The position numbers were made by a program, and so were the translations under genes. Below are positions 43,190-53,554 of a stretch of DNA of 64,000 nt, in pieces. The notes under the pieces are model-generated. The model was not told where the DNA came from. It did no database searches and saw only the letters and a program-made list of their open reading frames with translations. Location: the NCBI RefSeq assembly GCF_023898315.1, contig NC_064621.1, positions 532,973,383 through 533,037,382 on the forward strand, given 5' to 3'. Each line of letters begins with the position of its first letter. Within the stretch, counting starts at the first letter, position 1. This DNA comes from Schistocerca nitens (taxonomy: Eukaryota > Arthropoda > Insecta > Orthoptera > Acrididae).

Positions 43190-45060
43190 CATATCTACAT
43201 CTTCACGCTTACTCCACAACCATATGATGCATGGCAGAGGGTATCCTGTACCACTGTTAGTTTCCTTTCCTATTCCACATGTAAATGTTTGATATGCTTC
43301 CTTATGAGCCCTGATTTCTCTTACCTTGTCTTCATGGTCCTTACACAAACTGTGTGTTGGTGGCAGTGAGATTCTTCTGAGTCTGTCCCAAAGACTAGAT
43401 CTTCAAACTTTCTCCATACTGTTTTGTGAAAAGAACTTATTTCTTCAGGAATTTCCATTGAATTCACACAGCATTTCTGTAATACATGTTAACTGAAATT
43501 GCTAGTAACAAATCTAGCAACATGCCTCTGAATAGTTCCAGTGCCTTCCTTTAATATGACCCCATGGGGATCACAAACGTTCGAGCAGTAATCAAGAATG
43601 GCTTGCACAAGTGCTCTGAATGCCATCTCCTTTATTGATGACCTACAGTTACTTAGAATTATCCCAATAAACTGAAATGAACCAGTCACCTTCACTCCAC
43701 ATGAATCATTACTAATACCGCATTTGAACACTACAGGATTTTTTCCCCTTATTGATCTTCATTAACTTACATTTTCCCTCACTTAGAGCACGCTGCCATT
43801 CATCACACCAAATAAAATTTTTGTCTAAGTCCTCTTGAACCCTTGTACAATTAATTTAAGATGACAGTCTCCCATCACCAGCAAATGGTCTCAGATGGCT
43901 GCTCACACTATCAGTCGGATCATTTATATATCTATAGAGACCAAGATCAGTCCTATTACACTTCCCTGGGTCCACTCCTGACAACACCCCACTGTCCAGG
44001 ACAATGTAACGAGTTCTATTACTTAAAAAGTCCTTGAGCCACTCACATGTCTTAACATCCATTCCAAATGCTCAGATCTTCATTAACAATTTCTAATGTG
44101 TCACTTTATCTTTCTGGAAATTTAAGAATATGATATCTGCATGCTGGCCTTCACCCATGGTTCACAGGATATTGTGCAAGAAAGGGGCAAGCTGAGTTTT
44201 GCACAAGCAATACTTTCTAAATCCTTGTTGATTTGTGGATATAAGCTTTTCTCTCTCATATTTATTATATTCTAATTCAGAATATGCTCAAGAATTCTGC
44301 AGCAAACAGACATTATGGATCTTGGTCTGTAATTCTACAGGTCTGTTCTCTTACCCTTCTTATTACAAGAGGCACCTGCTCTTTTTTCCAGTCTAAAATG
44401 TAAGGCCCAGTCTACTGATCCTGTCAGGCCATTCAATGCTGACCACATCATCCCCTTCCAATGGCATCATCCAGATGTTTTATGGAGGGGCACAGGTCGG
44501 AACATAACTCTTCCAGCCATTTTCAGCTCTCCAGAGCTTGGAACCATCACTTCTCACTCAAGTGGCTCCACAATTGGCACTGCAAGGCTGAGTGTACACC
44601 GTTCCAGTCTCCCCCACCCAGCAAACCTGCTTGGCAGCAGTAGGAATCAAACTTGGGTCCTCCACACAGCAGAGAGAAGCGCTGACCTCTGAGCTGCAGA
44701 TGCAGACCTTTTTTCCAATCACTTGGAAGTTTCTTCTGGGCAAGAGATTTGCAATAAATGCAAGCTTAATATGGGTTAAGGCTGAATAATACTCTCTGTA
44801 AAACTGAATTGGGATTTCTATCTGTATCTGGTGACTTATTTCTTTTCAATTCTTTCATGTGCTTTTCAAAACCAATGATGCACATTTCTTTGTCCTCCAT
44901 ATGGGAGCTAGTGCAGTGGTCAAACAATGGTACATCTGTACAATCCTGCTTGGACAATATCTTAAATGCGAGATTTAAAACTTCACCTTTCCTTTTGCTG
45001 CATTCTATTGCCACTCCAGATTAGTCTATGACTGACTGAATAGAAGCATGTCATCAGTTT
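43190..45060 (-). mobile_element. LINE family A, copy E, with nested SINE
   Basis: Minus-strand LINE. The 3' end near 43190-43230 reads GGTTGTGGAGTAAGCGTGAA then GATGTAGATATG, the family A end. Thumb: CGVKVTGSFQFIGIILSNCR (about 43640-43700) and ILDYCSNVCDPHG (about 43560-43600). Motif C is decayed (PFAGDG, about 43868-43886); motif B is unrecognisable (VDPGKCNRTDLGLYRYIND). Motif A region IIFLNFQKDKVTH (about 44095-44135), fingers NQQGFRKYCLCKTQLAPF (about 44180-44240). A SINE splits the copy at 44394-44707; finger and linker sequence (KRNKSPDTDRNPNSVLQ, about 44795-44845) continues beyond it to about 45060. Confidence 0.75.
44381..44720 (-). mobile_element. tRNA-derived SINE inside LINE E, 13-bp target duplication
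   Basis: Body 44394-44707 on the minus strand. The head has GCAGCTCAGAGGTCAGCGC (box A-like) and AAGTTTGATTCC (box B-like, about 44645-44656), followed by a tail with GGGGGAGACTGGAACGGTGT and GGAGCCACTTGAGTGAGAAG. CTTTTTTCCAGTC (44381-44393) and CTTTTTTCCAATC (44708-44720) form the target duplication with one mismatch. I recognise it as an acridid SINE family distinct from the one at 10710-10895 (from memory). Confidence 0.85.
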
Positions 45061-45435
45061 TGTGATTTTATGTAGAATCAAAATATTCTATGATTTTCCA
45101 GCAAGATCTTTTGCAAACAAATGTTGTTAGGAACTGCTGTATGTCTGCACATCGATCTTTTTACATTCACATGAAATTCCACTAACTTTTGCCTGTTGAC
45201 ATTTCAGCACTCTTTTTTTGAACCATGAGTGTAACAGTGCAAGTACAGAAGAAATTGTTTACTTGTTTATGGGTGTGTAATAAACTCTTTCAGCACAGAT
45301 GATTCACTTTTTTGCAAATTTCCTAATGGCTAGTATTTATGCTTTAGTTAATGAAAAATGAATACTGTTCCTTACCTTGAGCAAAACCCAATTTATAGTC
45401 TTCCAAGTTTTTTATGTTTTTCAGTTTTTTGTTAG
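45061..45435. other. No recognised gene
   Basis: AT-rich spacer between LINE E and an RTE-like tail. Nothing supported. Confidence 0.5.
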
Positions 45436-45638
45436 TTGCCAACTTGTTGTTGTTGTTGTTGTGGTCTTCAGTCCTGAGACTGGTTTGATGCAGCTCTCCA
45501 TGCTACTCTATCCTGTGCAAGCTTCTTCATCTCCCAGTACCTACTGCAACCTACATCCTTCTGAATCTGCTTAGTGTATGCATCTCTTGGTCTCCCCCTA
45601 CGATTTTTACCCTCCACGCTGCCCTCACTTGCCAACTT
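45436..45638 (-). mobile_element. RTE-like LINE 3' end with 10-bp target duplication
   Basis: 45446-45628: plus-strand GTTGTTGTTGTTGTTGTGG, that is an (AAC)n tail on the element strand, then TCTTCAGTCCTGAGACTGG, TTTGATGCAGCTCTCCATGC and CATCTCTTGGTCTCCCCCTA. TTGCCAACTT lies at 45436-45445 and 45629-45638. I recognise it as the 3' end of a very abundant RTE-type LINE of orthopterans (from memory). Only about 180 bases were copied. Confidence 0.85.
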
Positions 45639-48390
45639 ATTACCTCAGAATTCCCCTCTGATATGAAGTCCTGTATGCATACTGGCACTACAGTTCAAGA
45701 ACTGTTTTGTCTCATTTATAGAAAGCATCTCTCAATTGACATGAGCTGTTCTTTCCCTACTACCACTGACTATGATTATTTCAAGGCTAGAGCATTCTTT
45801 GTCATGCAGGGCAAGCTTTGGTACCCTGCAATTGTGTTTTTTCTTATTGTTTATCCCTAACACTGGTGATCACTCATACTCATGCATTCTTCTCTGTTAA
45901 GTCTCCTATGCATTTGTTTATTGACATGTTAGGGCTGTCAGATATAATCTTGTACTTACAAATAAGAATGATACTCTAATGGTGGTTTGGAGGAAGCATT
46001 AAGTTCAATATGTGTGACGAAAAGGTGAGAGATCAAACTGCTACAATAATGACGTACATTGTGTTGTTGAGCTGTGCTTTGAACTTCTGTCATACATGAT
46101 AAGTTTAGTCACACTGGAGTACAGTTTTACGCACGTAGTGAGGGCCTTCAAGAATTAAGAAACACAAAGAACCCCTATGTGGTGCTATTTTTGGTATCTA
46201 GAAACAGTCAGGAAGTTATTTCTTGTTTGTATCTTAGTTGAAATATTTTTCAGATGCTTATTGAAACAGAAGTGTTGCTTACATACCTGAGTGATTATTC
46301 CACTGAGCAAGAGAAAGAGGATTTTCAGCATTCTCCTAACATGCATGTACATTTTGTGCTTTTACAGTTTTTTTATTTTGTCCCTGTTGTGACACTCCTG
46401 GTCATACAACAGCTTGTAGTTGCTTGGTGGCAGTGATCACAGTGAAAAATTGGCTGTAAATATGGGTGGGTACACCACTATCTACATCCAATAATGTGGT
46501 CAACGCACACACACACACATTTGGTTTCATAGATTTTACTTCCATAAATGTCACACCCCTCACTGAATTAGTTATGGCCTGTCTGCATCTTAATTATGTA
46601 ATTAAGTCTCATTTATCAGGTATGCACATGCTGTACCTTCTAATTATCTGACAATAGTCACTTGTGCAGTGAATCCTAACCAACCATCAACAGTCTCACT
46701 CAGATGAACAATACATGTGGCACTTTAATACAAAAGGTAATCATTATTGATTGTCTTATGTCACTGTCTGTCTTCTTCTAATTCACAGTCTGGTTTCATA
46801 CACAGTTAAACGCATTATTGCACAAGTACATTTTGGCTGTTTTGACTGACACAGGTTCCACATTTGAAATCTTAGAAGAGATGGACTTAAAATGGCTTCA
46901 GGTCCACTGCTTATATAGCTTTTCAAAAATGGCTACTTAAGTCTCACATTGTTGAATATGTAATTTTGGAAATTTACAATTAAAATTTTACATCTCAAAT
47001 TAATTGAATAGTGCAGAAAAATTGCTTTTGGTCTGAACATTATGTTACAATAAGTGCTTCGACTGAAATAAGCCTTCTTGATGACGAAATTGCAAAAATC
47101 ATTAAATAAACAATACAGTACATTGAAGTGTTAATTACTCAGGAACTAGTTAACTGCTAACGTTCCTGCCATGTTTTGAAAATTATTTACCTGAATTCTT
47201 TACGGATTTCTATGGGTTATTTTCCTAACTTTATCAGTAATATAGTAATTACGTCTGTTTATGTGTTGACAACATGACTGGAATAGAAAATAAGTACTGT
47301 TAATTAACTGAACTGAGCTTTAGCAATACTAGTTACCTGAAATGGTTTAAATTAATTGATAATTATTCTGAATAATGTAATTTAGCAAAGATGGACCTGG
47401 TCTTATACCCTGAATTACAGAATGACAACTTTATATTATGGCACATCTCTCACTAACACTAATGATAACTAAGAAAGCAAAACAATATCTTTTAAAGAGG
47501 AAAATAAGAAAACAAATTGCAAATGGGTCCCAGTGTGCTTTATTTTGCCATCTGATGATATATGTACCAAGTACTGTGTAACCAGAACTCTATAGCAACT
47601 AAACAGCCATGTGATTGATGGTATGACTTGACAAATTGTTCCACTGGCATGTCAACTTCTGCAGCTCTGGCCTGATGAGCTGTGCTCATCCTTTCATCTT
47701 CTAGTATTGCTGTAGTCTTCAGTCTTTTAGATTTGATGCAGTTCTCCAAATGGGACAGTAACTGACCCATACAGAAAGAGCTGATAGGCTGAGTCTGGTG
47801 GAATGTAGAACTCTGTTTATAATTGAATCACCTCACTCAGTGAAATATCAAGTTTGGTAGATCTTCCAGTCATTTTCACTTCTAAAAAGTGGACAAGTAT
47901 AACCACAGAATGGGCTGATGTGCAAAACAGATAATAAAACAAATCTGTATGAAAACATCTTATGAATTGCTCATATAGTTTAATGTACAATGCATTGGCA
48001 TATGTGACAACACAGTGAACCAGACCTCAATCCATTTCACACACTGGATTAATGACCAATAGTCTGGAACACCAGACAGTCCAGATGTGGTTTTTAGACG
48101 GTTTCCTACACTCACTTATCCAAATGCCAGGCTGGTTGAAAATCTGTGTCTTTAGAAAACATGATGCACAAACAATTGAAACATGATAAAACATAAAAGA
48201 TAGTTTACACAATTCACAAACAGACAGCACACAAAATTTCCCTCCAGTACATTAAATAATGCAGGTAAGGCTTCGAGCATAAGTTAAAAATAAATAAATT
48301 GTCAAATCATTAAAGAGCAGTTCCACAGTATAACTACCACAGGAAGAGGAATAAGAAGCAGAGAAGAAGCATACTTAACAGAACAAACTG
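45639..48390. other. Long AT-rich interval with no recognised gene
   Basis: A CA microsatellite at about 46506-46520. A short stretch at about 47710-47750 (GTAGTCTTCAGTCTTTTAG, TTTGATGCAGTTCTCCA) matches the RTE-like tail at 45460-45506, so a small decayed fragment lies there. Nothing else is supported. Confidence 0.55.
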
Positions 48391-50390
48391 GAAGGAGGAT
48401 AGAAAGGCCACTTCCTTAACAGGAATTGAATAGTCTGGAAAACGTAGGAGCAGTATTGGTATTCATATTATTATTATTATTATTATTATTTTCGATTATT
48501 CCCATTTAAGAGAGCGTTTGAACTTGAATTCCTTTATGATGATTGTTTATGTTTTTTCTGAGCCCAAATTTTCTTCATGTGTTCACTGTGTTGTTTCTTT
48601 CGCTCCGCTGTCCATTTGCATCCTGTTCTCTTCTGTGTTGTGGTGTCAAATTTATGTTTTTTGATGATGTTCCTGAATTCAGTTCTATTTTCTGCATAAT
48701 TTACTGTTATGTGTGCTTGTCTGAGGTCCTCTTCAACTTCTTTTATCCATTTTGTTTTTCCCCTGCCTGAGTTGATGACTTTAAGAATTCGCTTTGAAAT
48801 TCTGTTTTCATTCATCCTGTGGATATGTCCGTAGAACTGCATTCTTCTTTTCCTTATTGTATCTGTAATCTTGTCTGTGTATTTATATAATTCTGATGTT
48901 GGTCTCTTCTTCCAGATTCCTTGCTCTTGTATCGGGCCAAAAATTTTCCTGAGAATTTTCCTTTCTTGTTTCTCTATTTCTTTGATTTTAGTTTGCCCAC
49001 CTATTTGTGTTGTTTCAGATGCATACAGTGCCTCCGGAAGTACGACGGTGTTGTAGTGCCTCAATTTTGCGTTAATGGATATGGACTTTTTGTTATAATA
49101 GTTCCACGTGAGTTTATATGCTTTCTGTAGTTTTTTTATTCTTTCCTCATTGGCCTTTAGGTTGATCCCTGATGGCTGGATGATTTCTCCCAGGTACTTA
49201 AAATGTGGTACTTGTACAATTTTCCCATGGGTTGTCACAATAGGCAATTTGTCTTGTGGCACTCTTTCTATGTACTGGGTTTTCTCATATGAGATTTGCA
49301 GGCTGGTTCTTTGTGCAATTTCGTGTAATTTCTCTATGGCGTTAGTAGCTTCTTTTCTATTATTTGTGAGGATTGCAAGGTCATCTGCAAAAGCTAAACA
49401 CTTCACATTGAATCTATTATCTTTTCTAATGCCAATTTGGATTCCTTTGACTTCTTTTTCCCATGTCCTGATAATTTTTTCAAGAATGATATTAAAGAGT
49501 AATGGTGAAAGTCCGTCACCCTGTCACACTCCAGTTTGGATTTCAAATGGTTCCGAGATATCCCCCATAAATTTAACCTTGGAGATTGTGTCAGTTAATG
49601 TTTCCCGAATGATTGCTCTTGTTTTTCTGTCAATGCTGAATTCTTCCAGCGTCTTGCAGAGCGCTACTCTGTCTATTGAGTCGTAGGCCTTTTTAAAATC
49701 TACAAAAGTAACCACTGTGTTTCGGGTGTTTCTCATCTGGAGAATCATTTTCAGATTCCAGATCTGCTCTATGCATGATCGTCCCTTGCGAAAACCAGCC
49801 TGGTATTCTCCTATTTGTGGGTCAGCTTGTTCTTCTAATCTATTCATGAGAACTTTTGATAGGATTTTATATGTGACCGGTACGAGTGAGATACCCCTGT
49901 AGTTATTTGGTTCAGTTTTGTCCCTTTTTTGTGGAGTGGATGGATGAGTGCGCATTTCCATTCAGAAGGGATCTGTTCTGTTTCCCAAATGTTTAATATG
50001 ATTTTGTGAATTTTTCCTGTTAATCTTTCGTCATTTAGTTTCCATAGTTCTGCAATAATTCCATCTTCTCCTGGGGCTCTATTGTTTTTCAGAGTCTTGA
50101 TAATTTCTACTATTTCGTTGATGGTTGGCGGTTTAGCGTCAGGATTTGGTGTAGACGTCTCGTAGTGAATATCCTCTGTAGGTCTTTCGCAGTTGAGAAG
50201 TTTGTTGAAATAGTCTGCGAGGATTTGGCAGTTATTCTTTTTGTTAGTTTCTAGTGAACCATCCGGTTTCTTGAAACAAAGATTGGGTGGCTGGTATCCT
50301 GCAATATGTTCTTTAAACGTCTTATAAAAATTCCTGGTGTTGTTCTTCTTAAAATCTTGTTCTATCTCATCTAGTCGCCGTTGGTATTCA

Positions 50391-50428
<38 letters not shown>

Positions 50429-50537
50429 GTAGTAGTAGTAAAAGAAGGAGGATAGGAAGGCCACTTCCTTAACAGGAATTGAAAAGTCTAGAAAAAGTAG
50501 GAGAGTATTGGTATTCATATTATTATTATTATTATTA
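48391..50537. repeat. Roughly 100-bp tandem units with TTA runs, split by an RTE-like LINE
   Basis: A unit beginning GAAGGAGGATAG(A/G)AAGGCC and ending TTGGTATTCATA(TTA)n occurs at 48391-48492 and 50444-50537. A third TTGGTATTCATA(TTA)n lies at 50381-50425, immediately after the LINE. The simplest reading is that a tandem array was invaded by the LINE at the TTGGTATTCATA(TTA)n part, which is duplicated at 48456-48492 and 50381-50425 as an extended target duplication. Confidence 0.8.
48493..50380 (-). pseudogene. RTE-like LINE ORF remnant, nearly continuous
   Basis: 5'-truncated ORF of about 620 codons on the minus strand. Linker: TRNFYKTFKEHIAGYQPPNL (about 50280-50340); APGEDGIIAELWK (about 50040-50080). 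RT fingers: EWKCALIHPLHKK (about 49930-49970), NNYRGISLVPVTYKILSKVL (about 49845-49905), GEYQAGFRKGRSCIEQIWNL (about 49755-49815). Motif A TFVDFKKAYDSIDR (about 49675-49715); motif B QGDGLSPLLFNIILEK (about 49475-49523); motif C CLAFADDLAIL (49368-49400). C-terminus: ETTQIGGQTKIKEIEKQERK (about 48965-49025), RRMQFYGHIHRM (about 48810-48845), the end at 48534. Only two lesions are seen: one base lost near 49929 in AAAAAAGGG, and TGA at 49524-49526 before QGDG (Arg expected). Clade RTE-like is an inference. Confidence 0.85.
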
Positions 50538-50954
50538 GTAGTAGTAGTAGTAAAAGAAGAACAAGAACAAGAAAAATAAGAATGGACAAAGTTCATAATC
50601 ATTATTTCTTTAGATGTAGATAGTTTTGCACTCTTGGACAGCTGTATGCTTTTCAAATAGTTTCCACATTTGTGTACTAATGTAAGGCCTCTTTTCAATT
50701 CAGATAAATTTTTCTAAAAAAAAAAAAAGAAAAAGAAAGTGATAAACTAGCATACAAATTTCCATTTCCATCTATTTGTCGCTAAATGATGAGATTGTAA
50801 TTTTTCCTCTGCTTAAACTATGTTGCTAATAGTGAAATATATTAAAATATCTACACCAGCTTTGGCTGAAGATGCAATACTTCTGCAGCTATAGAACATA
50901 TCTTCATCACCTTCCAAAACCTCTACCACTTGTCTGATTCTTGTTCACTGATAA
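50538..50954. other. No recognised gene
   Basis: AT-rich spacer between the tandem-repeat block and PLE copy P2. Nothing supported. Confidence 0.5.
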
Positions 50955-51640
50955 TATTATCATGATCTGGACATAGGGCCAGGACACCCTATTCGCATTC
51001 CTCCACAACCTCAATACCTTCTCTCCCATCCACTTCACCTGGTCCTGCTCAGCTGAAAGTGCCACCTCTCTGATGGCTTCATCCATACCTCTGTCCATAT
51101 CAAGAACACTAACCATCAACAGTACTTGCAGTTTGACAGCTGCCACACCCTTCCACAGTAAACAAGAACTCCCTTACCCAGTAAGCTGAAAATTTCACAA
51201 AGTCTTTCACAGATAAGCACTAACCCACCCACCACACCTCTGAAACATAGTCTGCAAAGTGACTTATCATGCCATATCCTGATGCACCCATAACCCTTCC
51301 ACAATCCCCAAGAAAAAGCAGCACATTCCTCATTGCCCCAGACTGGAGCAACTGAACAATGTTCTTCGCCAAGACTTCGACTCTCTACCATCGTGACCAG
51401 AAATGAGGGACATCCTACCCAAGATCTTTGCCACACCTACTAAAGCAGTATTCTGCTGCCAGTCCAATCTAAGCAACATACTGGTCCATTCCTATGCCGT
51501 TCCCACTCCTAAACTCTTGTCACAGGGGTCAGGTCCATGTGGAAGAACTAGGTGCAATACCTACCTGATTCACTCACCCAGCACATCATACTCTAGTGCT
51601 ATTACAGGCTTACCCTAACTCATCAGAGGCAGGTTGTAAT
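50955..51640 (+). mobile_element. PLE copy P2, strongly decayed middle fragment
   Basis: Shares order and words with the RT to linker part of P1 and P4: CATTCCTCCACAACCTCAAT, CACTTCACCTGGTCCTGCTC, AACACTAACCATCAACAGTA, then GACTGGAGCAACTGAACAAT and CAGAAATGAGGGACATCC. No GIY-YIG or end is kept. All frames are broken. It is older than the neighbouring PLE copies, judging from divergence by eye. Confidence 0.7.
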
Positions 51641-51761
51641 AAAACTGCTTATGGTGAGGTAAATGTACTAACCAATCTTGGATCATATGAAATGACCAGT
51701 TCCTTGAAGACCCTAACCTAGAAATCCATTACCATACACTTATATGAAAATGTACAACCAT

Positions 51762-53236
51762 CGATATCGTGAGAAGGAAAGTTGCTGCTCACCATATAGC
51801 AGAGATGCTGAGTCATAGATAGGCACAACAAGAAGACTCTCACAATTAGAGAAGTGACTGGATGAGGGTAAGGACATGGCTGGGACAGGGAGGAGGGGTG
51901 GTGGGGGGGGATAGTGTGGTGGGGGTGCCAGACAGCGAAGTGCTGCAGTTTAGACAGAGGGCAGGGGAGAAGTGAGATGGGGGGGGGGGGGGGGAAGTAG
52001 AGGAAAAGGAGAGAAACCTAAAGACTGGGAGTGGTGGTGGAATGACCGCTGTGTAGTGCTGGAATGGGAACAGGCAAGGGGCTGGATGGGTGAGGACAGT
52101 GACTAATGAGGCTTGAGGCCAGGAGGGTTACGGGAATATAGGATGTATTGCAGGGAAAGTTCCCACCTGCACAATTCAGAAGAGCTGGTGTAGGTGGGAA
52201 CGATCCATATGGCACAGGCTGTGAAGCAGTCATTGAAATGAAGGATATCATGTTTGGCAGCGTGTTGGTGGCAGTTTGTTGGTGGCCATTCATGCGGACA
52301 GACAGGTTGTTGATTGTCATGCCTACATAGAATGCAGCACAGTGGTTGCAGCTTAGTTCATAGACCACATGGCTGGTTTCACAGGTAGCCTGCATTTGAT
52401 GGGATAGGACTGGAGTAGGTGGTGGTGGGAGGATGTATGGGACAGGTCTTGCATCTAGGTCTATTACAGGGGTATGAGCCATGAGGTAAGGGATTGGGAG
52501 CAGGGATTGTGTAAGGATGAACGAGTATATTGTGTAGGTTTGGTGGACAGCAGAATCAGTGGGAGGGGTGGAAGGGATAGTGGGCAGGACATATCTCATT
52601 TCAGGGCACAATAAGAGGTAATCGAAAACCTGGCAGAGAATGTAATTCAGTTGCTCCAGTCCTGGGTGGTACTGAGTTATGGGGGGAACACTCCTCTTTG
52701 GCCGATGGTGGGAGTTTGGGAGGTGGTGGGAGACTGGAAAGATAAGGCACAGGAGATTTGTTTTTGTACAAGGTTGGGAGGATAATTATGGTCAGCGAAG
52801 GCTTCAGTGAGACCCTCGGTATATTTCAAGAGGGACTGGTTGTCACTGCAGTTGTGAGTACCACAGGTGGCTAGGTTGTACAGAAGAGACTTCTTGGTAT
52901 GGAACATGTGGCAGCTGTCAAAGTGCAAGTATTACTGGTGGTTAGTAGGTTTAATATGGATGGAGGCACTGGTGTAGCCATCCTTGAAGTGGAGGTCAAC
53001 ATCTAGAAAGTGGCTTGTTGTGTCGGGTAGGATCAGGTGAAGCAAATGGGGGAGAAGTTGTTGAGGTTCTGGTTCTGGAGCAATGTGGATACGATGTCCT
53101 CACCTTTGTTACAGATAGCAAAGATGTCATCAATGAATCTGAACCAGGTGAGGGTTTTAGGATTCTGGGATTTTAGGAAGGATTCCTGTAGATGGCCCGT
53201 GAATAGTTTGGCATAGGATGGTGCCCTGTTACCCAC
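51762..53236 (-). mobile_element. PLE copy P3, 5'-truncated, head to head with P4
   Basis: Minus-strand PLE from its 3' end (reverse complement of AAGTTGCTGCTCACCATATA at 51780-51799) through a poly(C) tract (plus-strand G run at 51979-51994), GIY-YIG region, linker and the last RT motif, ending at 53236. Its 5' truncation point abuts the start of P4 within a few bases. The hammerhead-like segment is absent at the same junction (CACTTCTC|TAATTGTGA) as in P1. Confidence 0.85.
52090..53236 (-). pseudogene. PLE P3 RT C-terminal part and GIY-YIG remnant
   Basis: RT: APSYAKLFTGHLQESF (about 53175-53222), WFRFIDDIFAICNKGED (about 53095-53148) with the DD pair intact. Linker: MHFDSCHMFHTKKSLLYNLA (52869-52928), LTEAFADHNYPPNLVQKQIS (about 52765-52825). 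GIY-YIG: VVYELSCNHCAAFYVGMTIN (about 52310-52370), NLSVRMNGHQQT (about 52275-52310), with YVG and the Arg/His residues kept. Several frame changes break it into pieces. Confidence 0.8.
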
Positions 53237-53554
53237 AGATATATGTATTTTTTTATTAGTTATTCTTTACTTTGATACTTGTGACTTCTCACCGATTAGT
53301 GAGTTTTCACCTTTTGCTATCATTGACTCCCACAGATTTCATCTCGTTTTCCCCTTTGCAACCATTTCATCCTTTTCATGAATTTTCACATGTATTTGGG
53401 TGTATTTTTGCGAAATTTTGCAGACATAATTCTGCATTATTTACATAATTTTTCGCATTTTTCCACCACAATGGATCCTTGCCCGTTCCATCTGCATCAA
53501 TAAAGTAAAGTTTCCTTATCCCTACCCAGATCCCAGTCCCACATCCTGCTCCTG

